NCBI RefSeq assembly: GCF_009727055.1
Contig: NC_052359.1
Span: 66,599,685 to 66,663,684 of the forward strand
From: Benincasa hispida
Lineage: Eukaryota > Streptophyta > Magnoliopsida > Cucurbitales > Cucurbitaceae
Direction: 5' to 3'
DNA: 64,000 nucleotides
In this document: positions 10,741 through 20,543 of the stretch, one piece after another
How the letters are laid out: each line of letters starts with the position of its first letter
How positions within the stretch are numbered: the stretch's first letter is position 1
Notes under the pieces: generated by a model
Seen by the model: only the letters and a program-made list of their open reading frames with translations
Database searches by the model: none
Told to the model about the DNA's origin: nothing
Made by a program: the position numbers and the translations under genes

Positions 10741-12750
10741 TGTTAGGGTTGTGGCCTAAAGTCTCGTGTCCTATAGTTTGTAACAAACTTTGTAAGAAAC
10801 ACTTATGATGTATAATATATATGATATTTACTTCACCTTTTGACTTTGCACATTTAGATGTTCTTATTTTACCATAAACCAATAACTTAATATCCCTAGT
10901 TGTCTTTATGTAACTTAAGCATGTATGTAGTGACATACAAGTGGATCATGTCTTAAATGACAACCAAATAGTCTGTAGTATATGGATATAGGAGGAAAAA
11001 CCTTATCTTGGTAACACTACGGACGCGGTCCGCTTTGTGGAATTTGTTACAAATGTTGTGATTGTCATAGATGGTCTAATCCTGATCATTCGTGTAGTGG
11101 ACATGCGAGCGGGGCGTCTTATACAAAGAGTTTGTATAAGACCTGACCTCGAAGTATTAATGTCTTGTCATATAACTCCATTCATGACTTGTGACTTCAC
11201 TTTACTAGGATGATCATAGGTAACATGACCTCAATACTGAGTGAGTTGGGAACTCCTGCCATTGTGGGTAGTTTTTTTTATTTGCATGGGTGCGAGTGGC
11301 CAGAGTGCCGACTCAAACCTACCATTTTGGGGATTCGTCTAATTTGGGAGCTAGGAACTCAGCTTCACAAGATGGAGTTCACTTCTTCCCCAAAATAGGG
11401 GTAAGTAGGTAGATTACTCTCTTAAGGGCCGATCCCGAGACTTGAACGATGTGGCACTACGCACCTTCTTATGGCCTGAGAGGTGTTCACATATAGTAGG
11501 ATTATGTTGTATTGTTCATTAGAAATCAGTGGTACTTAAGGAGGAAGATGTAATTACAAGGGCAAAATAGTAAATTGGCCTTCTGTAATTACGAGCATCT
11601 ATGAAGGGTCATCGTACTGATGATTGGTTATATCCAATGGACATAGAAATATATCTATGACAAGAAGAGTTCAAATGTCGGTCTTTAGTGGAATGTCTGG
11701 TAATTAACAGATGGTGGTTATGGTGACTAAAGAGTTTAGTCAGTTATTCACGTATCGTTGGAGCTTCGAGCCTTAGGTCCATAAGATCCCCTTGGTAGCT
11801 TGGATACAAGTTGAGAGTCAAGTTTTGGGTTAGTTTGAAATGTTCAAATTGATAAGAGGGAGTTCGATTATATATGATATAATTGAACTAGTTAATTATA
11901 TATGATATTATTATTTTTGTGTACGAGATACATTAATTTGGAGGAAATTGGATATAAATATGATTTATATCTAGTGGAGGAAAAATACTATAATTAATAT
12001 ATGATATTAATTTATGTGTTATGAATATGAGAAGATCACATTCTTTAGATGGTTAAAAGGGAAATGGGACGGCGTCTCTTTGTTTTAATGACGGATGAGT
12101 GTGTTGAAAGATCATTTTGAGATGCATAAATAGCTCACGGTGTGTTAAGCATGAGATGCGCGAATATTGTGTTAAAGAGTGTGTCATCGCTTAGAAAATC
12201 AGTGTTTACCTATACGATATTGCTAAACGATCGCTTATCGATTACACCTTCGCATGCTATTTACTAAATGATCGTTTACCTTTTCCTAAGAAACCGTTTA
12301 GCTCCCGATATTTACTAAATGATCGTATAGACGATCACTTAGTTTTTCCTACACGATCATTTAGACTATCGCTTACCCTTTTCCTACACGATCATTTGGA
12401 CGATTGCTTACTTTTTCCTACACGATTGTATACTTCACCTAAACGATCAAGCATCTTGTCTATATGTATGGTCTCTCTTCCTTCTCCTCTCTACTAAATC
12501 CGAACAAAGCCCATACTTTGGATTCTCACTCCAAGAATACCGAGGGCTCTGAGTGGTGGTGTCATCTTTGTTTCCTTCTGTTCGAGTAGTGATTGTTCAA
12601 GGTAAACGGTTGGGTTTTAGACTCGCTGTGAAGAAGAAGTCTTCAATTGGTATGATCTCTTGATCTCTTTAGCATTATGAATGTATATGTGGTAATTCTG
12701 TCACAATGAATTGGAAAGATCCGCGGTACTCTCGAATAAGAGTTCCTTCA
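10741..12750 (+). repeat. Long LTR (~2.0 kb) of a retrotransposon beginning TGTTAGGG
   Basis: The start is at TGTTAGGGTTGTGGCC. The end is inferred from TTCCTTCA directly followed by a primer-binding-like site, ATTGGTATTAGAGC. It shares many blocks with the minus-strand LTR at 2568-3981. Positions 12180-12460 hold a cluster of diverged CGATCATTTA-type repeats. No partner LTR is seen downstream. The 62- and 84-codon frames inside are chance. Confidence 0.65.
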
Positions 12751-12764
12751 ATTGGTATTAGAGC
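12751..12764 (+). other. Probable primer-binding site after the long LTR
   Basis: ATTGGTATTAGAGC resembles the tRNA-Met primer site TGGTATCAGAGC with one change and sits directly after the presumed LTR end. Confidence 0.6.
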
Positions 12765-13030
12765 TTCATGGCCTCATTGTTGTCTATGCAATCGTTTAGC
12801 TTTTACGCTATCGTCTAGTGTGCGCTACACGATCATTTACCTGGAGGCGTTTACCAAATGATGGGAGCTTCGCCCGGTGTTTCAAGACCCGATTCACTTG
12901 TGAACCGGTTTGCTCAGCTGAATTATGTAAATAGATTGTTTTCTCATTCCGGTTTTGTTTTGGTTCATCAAGGTCCATTAATCCATGGTTTTATACATGT
13001 GGTGTATGTTTTTTTTTTTTTTTTTTTTTT
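12765..13030 (+). mobile_element. Short internal remnant of the long-LTR element
   Basis: About 265 bp after the primer site, with more CGATCATTTA-like motifs (12787-12860), ending in a T-rich run at 13010-13030. No gag or pol similarity is recognised. Confidence 0.4.
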
Positions 13031-13500
13031 ATGTCATATGATATGCACATATAGATAAATACCACCTTAGGTCATACATATTCTCTTTATTATGAGTGTT
13101 ATGATGTAGTGAAACATGATTTAATTTACATAAGTGCATGCTCATGCATCATATAATATAATGGTTATATTTATGTATGCATTATTTATTTAACGTAATA
13201 TTTGTAAGCGTTATAAATACTTCATTATGTGGCATGTGTGTTTTAATTGTTTATTTTATAAATGGTTATAAAATGAAATTAGAACTAAAATAATTAGTAA
13301 AAGATTAATATGTAGCAAATCTATCTATAATAGACCTTTTGTCTAAGATGGGTTCTATCTAGGCTTGGCTATTTAAGGTGATGGCATCGGAACATCCCTA
13401 TCTGGGAACTTACCTGGAAATATGATTTAGATAGATTTGTTGCATGCATGCAAGTTAAGTGCAGTCCATTAAAGAGTTTAATGTGACTACTTGGATTTTT
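13031..13500 (+). repeat. Second, diverged copy of the LTR end found at 10574-10740, plus its extension
   Basis: 13031-13190 matches 10574-10740 through ACCACCTTAGG, GTGCATGCTCATGCATCA and the ATTTATG...GCATT tract. The rest, to the T run near 13498, is probably more of the same LTR. No gene seen. Confidence 0.5.
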
Positions 13501-13524
13501 TTTTTTTTTAATTTCAAAGAAATT

Positions 13525-14140
13525 TTCTACATTTCTTATCTCGAATATGCTCCTGCAGCAGCAATATCGAGAGAAAGGTTTTAAATAATATTCTGAACTA
13601 ATTTCATGTCTTCTTGTGGCCGAAAAAAATAACGAGTTATTAACGAAAAATCATGAATCTCGACGAACTAGAACGATACCATTTCCTAAAGTGAATGCTG
13701 TGAATTTTAATAATAATCGTGGTCGATGTTGTGACCGTGGCAGAAGAAGAAATAATTATTATTGTCGTGGTGGTCGTTTTAATCATCAAAGTTTTTTTTT
13801 TAAAAAAAAACACACACACAAAATGATGATCATAAAGGTAAATCTCTATAACAAGATAAGAGTTCAAAAAGTGTTGAAAATAAATACTTTAGATGCGGAA
13901 TGATTGGGCATTGATCATGTACCTGTCGTACGTCAAAACACTTAGTTGATCTTTATCAGCATCCCTAAAGGAAGAAGAGAAAAATGTGGAAGCAAATTTT
14001 GCATACCAGGATAATGACATGTTTGATCCATCCCATATGAGAAATTTAGATGTGGCGTACTTTTTTGAATTTCCTGAAGAGAAAATCGACATAATTGATG
14101 GAACATCAAGTGTTTCCTTTGATTTTGAAAATATCTAGGT
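13525..14140 (+). pseudogene. Copia gag remnant
   Basis: Pieces include the leader LLQQQYREKGFK, an Arg/Gly/Asn-rich RNA-binding stretch (13690-13790) and a zinc-knuckle relic at about 13885-13935. There the first Cys is Tyr (KYFRCGMIGH) and a stop interrupts the knuckle. A frameshifting A run lies near 13800. No product is expected. Confidence 0.7.
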
Positions 14141-14289
14141 TCAATGTTGTTTTTTTTGTTCATCTCCATGTTTTTTTCCTCCTAGTAGATGTTAACCTTT
14201 GTATATTTCCAATGCCCTTTTTCTTATTGTAATTATTTTCTTTTAATGAAGAAACCTGTATCATTTTCATATGTTGGGTGATTAAAAAA

Positions 14290-14700
14290 TGAGTAAAGAA
14301 TATCTATGACTAGCAGACAGTGTAACTACATATACAATACTTACACGTAAAAAATATTTTATAAACTGACAATACTGGAAGCAGAAGTCAATACAATATC
14401 AGATTTTACAAATCTAATTGAAGGGTTTGGAAAAACAAGTATTCTTTTCCCTAGAGGAACAAAATTTACAATTGGCAATGTATTGTTCTCTAGTCAATCA
14501 AAGAGAGATCTACTTAGTTTTAAAGATATATGTTGCAATGGTTATCATATTGAGAATAATAGAAAGAATAATATGAAGTATGTTTATATCATATCTACTT
14601 TCTCATATGAAAAACGTATACTGGTAAAGTTGCCTGCTTTATCTTTTGGATTATATTATACTCATATACGAGAAATTGAAACATATGCAACAATGACCCA
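14290..14700 (+). pseudogene. Copia protease remnant
   Basis: The active-site box DSGTT/DSGAT of the family is replaced by DSVTT at 14316-14330, losing the glycine. Downstream, SQSKRDLLSFKDICCNGYHI (14490-14549) matches the segment just before the GAG-pre-integrase domain. Stops and indels are present. Confidence 0.65.
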
Positions 14701-14706
14701 AAGTTC

Positions 14707-15650
14707 ATGAATCTAGACATATTTATAATTTGGCATGCCAAGTTAGGTCATCCAAGATCTATAATGATGAGAAGAATTATTGAGAATTCAAATGAACGTG
14801 CATTGAAGAGTCAGAAAATTCTTCAATCTAATGAATTATCATGTGATACTTGCTCTCAAGGCAAATTAATCATTAAACCATCGCTAGTCAAAGTGGGGAC
14901 TAAATCACTTGCATTTTTAGAACGAATTCATGGTGATATATATGGACCTGTTAATCCACAAAGTGGACCATTTAGATATTTTATGGTATCAATAGACATG
15001 TGCTTATTATCAATTTGAAATTTTGCATTTGCAAGATTTCAAATAATTAAGTTAAGAGCACAATTTCCTGATTATACAATTTAGATTATTCGTCTTCCTA
15101 ATGTTGGTGAATTAACATCCTATGCTTTTGATAATTATTGTATGATGTTCATACACAAAATGGTTTAGCAGAATCATTCACAAAACTTTTGCAATTAATT
15201 GCTAGACCATTGCTTATGAGAGCTAAGCTTCTTACATTTGTATGGGACATGCTATTTTACTTGCAATGTTACTTGTACGCATCAGGCCGGTATATTATCA
15301 TAAACACTCACCATTACAATTAGCTTAGGACCATAAGCCAATATTTTCCATTTGAGAATTTTTGGATGTGCAGTATACGTTCCAATTACTCCACCACAAC
15401 GTACTAAGATGAATCTTCAAAGGAGGTTAAGAATATATATTGGATATGATTCCCCATCAATTAACAAATATCTTGAACCCTTGAAGGGTGATGTATTTAC
15501 TGCACGATTTGCTGATTGTCATTTTAATTAGACAAATTCTCAATATTTGGAGGAGGAATTAAAAAGTTGTACAAAGAAATTATATGGAATGCATCGTTAT
15601 TGTCTCATTTACCTTGTACAGATCAACATGAACTTGAAGCTTAGAAGATA
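14707..15650 (+). pseudogene. Copia integrase remnant
   Basis: The GAG-pre-integrase motif IWHAKLGHP is at about 14728-14754. The core follows with ERIHGDIYGPVNPQSGPFRY near 14920-14979 and, after indels, HTQNGLAESF near 15150-15179, which holds the catalytic glutamate. The remaining part to 15650 matches only in broken frames. Several stops occur. Confidence 0.75.
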
Positions 15651-16087
15651 ATTCATTTGCAAAATATAGCAAATCAGTTACCAGATGCATTTATAGATGC
15701 AAAGAAAGTAACTAAGTCACATATACCTACTACAAATGTTTCATCAAAAATTGATATCCTAACACAGCAAATTGTCATTAATGAGTCTGGAACACATCAG
15801 AAGCATGACAGATTGTGGGTTCCAACGATAAAAATCCTCGAAAAAGAAAAATTATTAATAATCAAGAAGACTGGTTGAGGATGTACATACCCGTGAAGAA
15901 ATTCATGACATAATAAATGAGGAAGGTGGAATACATAAAGATAATAATGAGATTCCAATAAACTATGTCATGACAAGAAAAGAATGGAATCGAACTCATG
16001 TAGTTATTGACAACATTTTTGCGTATAATGTTGCTCTTGATATTAAATCTGAAAATGAGGATTCTAAACCAAAATTTGTTGAAGAAT

Positions 16088-16830
16088 ATTGACATAGAAA
16101 GGTTTGGATTCAGTGGAAAGAAGCAATCGATGTAGAATTAAACTCACTTTCAAAACGTCGAGTTTTTGGACTAGTAGTCCGAACACCAGAAGTTTCGAAC
16201 CTTTGGGATACAAATGAGTATTTGTGAGGAAAAGAAATGAAAATAATGAGGTCACGATATATAAAGCAAGACTAGTTGCACGAGATTTTTCATAAATACT
16301 TGGTATTGATTATGAGGAGATATATTTTCCCGTGGTGAATATAATTACACTAAGATATTTAATTGGTCTGACTGTGTATGAAAGTCTAGATATGCATCTT
16401 ATGGATGTTGTCACAACATATGTATATGAATCTTTTGATAATGATATTTATATGAGAATCCCAAAAGGATTTAAGGTACCTGAAACATATAAATAAAGTT
16501 CTCAGGAATTGTGTACAATAAAGTCACAGAGATCGCTATATGGATTGAAACAATTAGGACGAATGTGTTACAATCGTCTGAGTGGATATTTGTTGAAAGA
16601 AAGATATCAAAGCAATCTAATATGTCCATGTGGTACAATTGCCTGAGTGAATATTTGTTGAAAGAAGGATATCAAAACAATCTAATATATCCATGTGTTT
16701 TTATAAAAAAAATTACAACCAGGATTTGTTATTATAATTGTATATGTTGATAACTTAAATATAATTGGGACTCCTGAAGAGCTTTCAAAGGCAATAGAAT
16801 ATCTTAAGAAAAAATTTGAGATGAAAGATC
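16088..16830 (+). pseudogene. Copia reverse transcriptase remnant
   Basis: Recognisable segments include KARLVARDF near 16264-16290, DYEEIYFPVV near 16309 and YMRIPKGFKVPETYK near 16450-16494. The catalytic YVDD is YVDN (16743-16754), losing the second aspartate. A ~65-bp tandem duplication (16569-16698) further breaks the frame. The open frame at 16821-17195 continues with the RT connection region. Confidence 0.8.
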
Positions 16831-17740
16831 TCGAAAAAACAAAATTTTGTCTTAGCTTGCAAATTGAGCATTTAGCAAATGAGATATTTGTTCATCAGTC
16901 AACTTATATAGAAAAAGTTTTGAAAAGATTTTATATAGACAAAGCACATCCATTGAACATTCCAATGGAAGTTCGTTCACTAGATGTGAAGAAATATATA
17001 TTTCGCCCTCTAGATGATAATGAAGAACTTCTTAGTCTTGAAGTACCATATCTTAGTGCAATTTGTGTATTTGCGTATCTTGCTAATAATATAAGACCAA
17101 ATATTACATTTTCAATAAATTTATTAGCAAGATATAGTTTTTCTTCAACAAAAAAACATTGGAACAGAATTAAGCATATATTCTATTATTCCTGAGAAAC
17201 GATCGACATGGGTTTTTTATATTCAAATAAATCAAATTTTTATTTAGTTGATTATGCAAATTTTGGAAATGTATCTGATCCACACAAAGCTAGATCTCAA
17301 ATAGATTATCTATTCACATGTGGAGGAACTGCTATATCACGATGATGGGTGAAATAGACCATAATAGCCACTTCCTCAAATCATGCTAATACTCTTGCAA
17401 TTCACGAGGCTAGTTGAGAATGTGTATAACTAAGATCAATAACTCAACACATTCGTGGAACATGTGGCTTGTCTTCTAGTAAAAATCTTCCAACGATATT
17501 ATACGAAGACAACATAACATGCATATCCCAAGTCAAAGGATATTAAAGGAGATAGAACAACAAATATTTCACTGAAGCTTTTATACACTTATGATCTTGA
17601 AGAAAATGGTGACATCACTGTACAACAAATTTGTTCGAAAGATAATATGACAGACTTATTTACTAAGGCACTACCTACCACAACATTTGAAAAAATGGTG
17701 CACAACATTGAAATGCGGCAACTCAGAGATCTCAAGTGAT
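16821..17740 (+). pseudogene. Copia RT connection and RNase H remnant
   Basis: An open stretch (16821-17195) carries MKDLEKTKFCLSLQIEHL and IRPNITFSINLLARYS. RNase H follows, with SDPHKARSQIDYLFTCGGTA near 17276-17335 and the end DLFTKALPTTTFEKMVHNI near 17653-17710. A stop replaces a tryptophan codon near 17344. The element's coding part ends near 17740. Confidence 0.75.
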
Positions 17741-17902
17741 ATTTCCATGAGGGGGAGTAAATATACTTTTTAAGAGTATCATATTATATGAAATATGTAT
17801 TTTTTTTTCACAAGGATTTTTTTTCTAGTGGGTTTTTTTCTAGTAAGATTTTAACGAGACATATTTCATATATAATAAGCATAAAGGGGAGGATTATAAA
17901 TA

Positions 17903-18231
17903 TGTTAAATAAGGGGCAATGTAGATGCCCATTATTAGTGTCCATTGGTCACGTGTCACTTATCCATTACCCATGTGTCTTAAGATTACACACTATTAGT
18001 GTTCATGTAATCCACCTCGTATTTGCCAAATTGCCTATAAATAGTGACATTTGGTGAGTTTTGAAAGATACATATTGATGACCAATCCAAAAAGATTGGA
18101 GAAAGTGGAGAAATCCATTTTTTGTTATTTATTTATTTTATATTATATTATATTATATATTATTATTATATTATATTTTCTTCATATCCGTGTTTTCGCT
18201 GTGCACGGTTGTGCTCTTGAAATTCACAACA
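17903..18231 (+). repeat. Copia 3' LTR (approximate ends)
   Basis: Starts TGTTAAATAAGGGG after the purine tract. It contains CCTATAAATAG near 18031-18041, a good TATA box for LTR transcription, and ends near TTCACAACACA. The right border is approximate because no 5' partner is visible. Confidence 0.55.
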
Positions 18232-18437
18232 CAATCAAAATTTTATGAAGAGAATAAATGTGAAGAAACACATATAAAATATTTTTTTTAAAAAAAATAA
18301 TTCAAACACCACGTGAAAAGGCAGGTTTTAAAAGACAGTGGATATAAAATGGAAGAATAAATTTGAGACCTATAATTGAATTTGAAATTGTTTTCATAAA
18401 TAGAGGTTTTTATAGTTTATTTGGTGTATCCAACAAA

Positions 18438-18509
18438 GGGTCTATAGCTCAGTGGTAGAGCATTTGACTGCAGATCAAGAGGTCACCGGTTCGAACCCGG
18501 TTGGGCCCT
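18438..18509 (+). tRNA. tRNA-Cys (GCA)
   Basis: 72 nt that folds as a complete cloverleaf. The acceptor stem is GGGTCTA with TGGGCCC, the D arm GCTCAGTGGTAGAGC, the anticodon loop CTGCAGA (anticodon GCA), and the T arm ACCGG-TTCGAAC-CCGGT. A CAACAA motif lies just upstream, typical of plant tRNA genes, and a run of T follows as the Pol III terminator. No intron. Confidence 0.96.
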
Positions 18510-18517
18510 CTTTTTTA
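18510..18517 (+). terminator. Pol III T-run after tRNA-Cys
   Basis: CTTTTTT follows the discriminator base directly, as expected for RNA polymerase III termination. Confidence 0.7.
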
Positions 18518-18758
18518 TTTTTATTTCTTCTTTCGTCAAGTTTTGTCTTTTTCTCACGTTTGAATAAAGGCACGGAATTTCAGATAAGATCCTCATCAAT
18601 TGTCTGCTTCCATTATTAATTAATTTAATTCCATTTAATGGTTTTTTTTCCACTTATATTCTGTCTATCTCACAAATAAGTAATCTGAATTATTTAATAT
18701 TATATTTCAAATAATATTTGAATTAATTGATCCAACATAAGGACAATAAGACAAAATT

Positions 18759-18761
<3 letters not shown>

Positions 18762-18817
<56 letters not shown>
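18762..18817. repeat. 56-bp poly-A tract
   Basis: Uninterrupted A run between the two convergent tRNA genes. On the minus strand it is a T run about 20 bases after the second tRNA gene, so it can act as its Pol III terminator. Confidence 0.9.
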
Positions 18818-18819
<2 letters not shown>

Positions 18820-18836
18820 AGAAGATAATTATAATA

Positions 18837-18908
18837 AGGGCTCAACCGGGTTCGAACCGATGACCTCTTGATCTGCAGTCAAATGCTCTACCACTGAGCT
18901 ATGAACCC
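18837..18908 (-). tRNA. tRNA-Cys (GCA), second copy, minus strand
   Basis: Also a full 72-nt cloverleaf with anticodon GCA. It differs from the first copy at four positions: two in the 5' acceptor strand, one in the T stem, one in the 3' acceptor strand. All acceptor pairs remain possible (GGGTTCA with TGAGCCC), so the gene looks functional. It converges on the first copy, with 327 bp between them. Confidence 0.95.
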
Positions 18909-20400
18909 TTAGTTTGATTAAATTTATGTTAAATTCTTTACGTTTTATATTAATTAATTAGCTAACAATAGACATTTTGACCTTAACTTTCGAATTTGTG
19001 CCCGTTTGGCCAATAAACTACTAAAAGTGCTTAATAGATCTATTAACCTTTAATTTTGTGTCTTTGAATTATCAAATTTGTGTTCTACAAGTCCCTGAAA
19101 AAAATCAAATTTTAGAAATTAACTGATTTACTATGTATAAATTTAGATTTTATATCTAATGGAACCCTAAACTTGTAACTTTGTGTCTAACAAATCGATA
19201 AATTTTAAACAAATCAAAAACTTAAACTTCGTTTTGTAACCATTGACTTTTTATTTTTGTTTATGAAAAATAAGCTTATATAGACCCCTCTCATTTCCAA
19301 GTTTATTTGGTTATCTACTTTATATCAATATTTTCAAAACAAAGTAAAGTTTTGAAAACTATAAAAGTAATTTTTAAAGACGTATATTCCGCTTTTGAAT
19401 TTTGGCTAAGAATTAAACTCTTTTCACTTAAATAAAAAAAATATATAATTTTCAAAAAGCCAATAGTTACTAAATGAGAAATTGGAGACTAAACTTTTAA
19501 TTTAACCATTAAATTTAATTCCATGAGAATAGCTTTTTGTTTACGTGTACGTATTTGGGAAATAACTTGTTATATATAAGGTTGTTATCAAATATAGAAA
19601 AATGTGTCAGTTTATTTATAAATATAGTAAAATATCATTGTCTATAAGTGATAGACAATAACATTTTGTTATATTTGAAAATATTTTCAGTCATTTTACA
19701 ATTTAAAACAATATATATATTTTGATTGTATAGTCCTTCTTAATAAATAAAATAAAAAGTAAAAAGAAAAGAATATTCGTTTTTTAAGAGGAAGAAAGAA
19801 GCACAAACACCATAACTTCCACTTAAGGAGGATTTTTTTTTTTTTTTTTGTCATTTTCTTGATATATTTGATGTGATGTACTGCTCTCTATTGTGTTCTA
19901 TATTAAGAAATCGTTTTCAAGCAATTATCATTGTGAGTGAAAATATATTCCAATTATTTTAAAATCTTTTTTTTAATGTAATAATGTTTCTTTCATATTT
20001 CTTGCATCTTAACCAGTCAAACTAGACTCAAATTAGCATATTATAATTAGAACTTAATTAAGATACCTTTAATAAGGTTCAAAAATCATATTATTCGTCA
20101 CCATTTCTTTATCTCGACATATTACTATAACCTAAGTAGTATTTGAATGATTAAAAATATTATTCGTCGCCATTTCTTTATCTGGACATATTTTTTTCAT
20201 CTAGAAAAGATATTTTTTCCGATATCAGACACTCCGACATGTCGAATGTTGCCTAGAAATTTTAAACACAAAAGTGAAAGATGGAGCCTTGCTTTGCTAG
20301 TACCAACAGTTAGGTTGAATGGGAAGAAGATTGCTATAACTACAAAGTACAAGCATTCTCTGAAAGGCTAAAACACATCAAAGACAAAGTGATCATTATA
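18909..20400. other. Intergenic AT-rich DNA, no gene seen
   Basis: Contains the dispersed GATAGAC-type repeat at 19570-19730 and several A/T runs. The 74-codon frame at 20147 has no recognisable motif and is probably chance. Confidence 0.6.
19570..19730. repeat. Dispersed MITE-like repeat, copy 1 of 5
   Basis: Has the core GTCTATAAGTGATAGAC flanked by AAATATAGTAAAATAT on one side and ATATTTGAAAATATTTTC on the other. Related copies are at about 27475, 45190, 46845 and 51690. Confidence 0.5.
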
Positions 20401-20405
20401 TTAAA

Positions 20406-20411
20406 TTTATT
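20406..20411 (-). promoter_or_regulatory. Possible polyadenylation signal for the SPP gene
   Basis: AATAAA on the minus strand, 133 bases after the stop codon. A second TTTATT (plus strand) near 20443 could serve instead. Confidence 0.4.
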
Positions 20412-20543
20412 TAATAAAGATGTCAAATCATCAAATTACATTTATTTTCATGAAAAACAGAGGTACTGCCTTAGTTCTGGAGTTATCTGTGACCAGATAT
20501 TTGGGTTGAAAAAGAGAGAGAAGTTAGAGGGGGGAAAAAAAAA

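Larger units (their letters stand above)
13525..18231 (+). mobile_element. Decayed, 5'-truncated Ty1/copia retrotransposon
   Basis: The order gag, protease, integrase, reverse transcriptase, RNase H is that of Ty1/copia (integrase before RT). It starts inside gag near MLLQQQYRE at about 13545, with no recognisable 5' LTR or primer site. It ends with a purine tract AAAGGGGAGGA (17883-17893) and a 3' LTR from 17903. Many stops and frameshifts and several active-site substitutions show it is dead. Codon and base composition are AT-rich like the surroundings. Confidence 0.85.

Noticed and set aside
12180..12460. CRISPR-like spaced repeats
   Set aside because: The repeats are short, diverged and in both orientations, spacing is irregular, and the setting is a plant LTR.
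13616..13903. 95-codon Arg/Asn-rich frame as a small gene
   Set aside because: It is the RNA-binding part of a copia gag remnant that runs on into a poly-T/poly-A frameshift.
18762..18817. Poly-A tract as the tail of a processed pseudogene
   Set aside because: No cDNA-like sequence lies on either side; the flanks are tRNA genes and AT-rich spacer.
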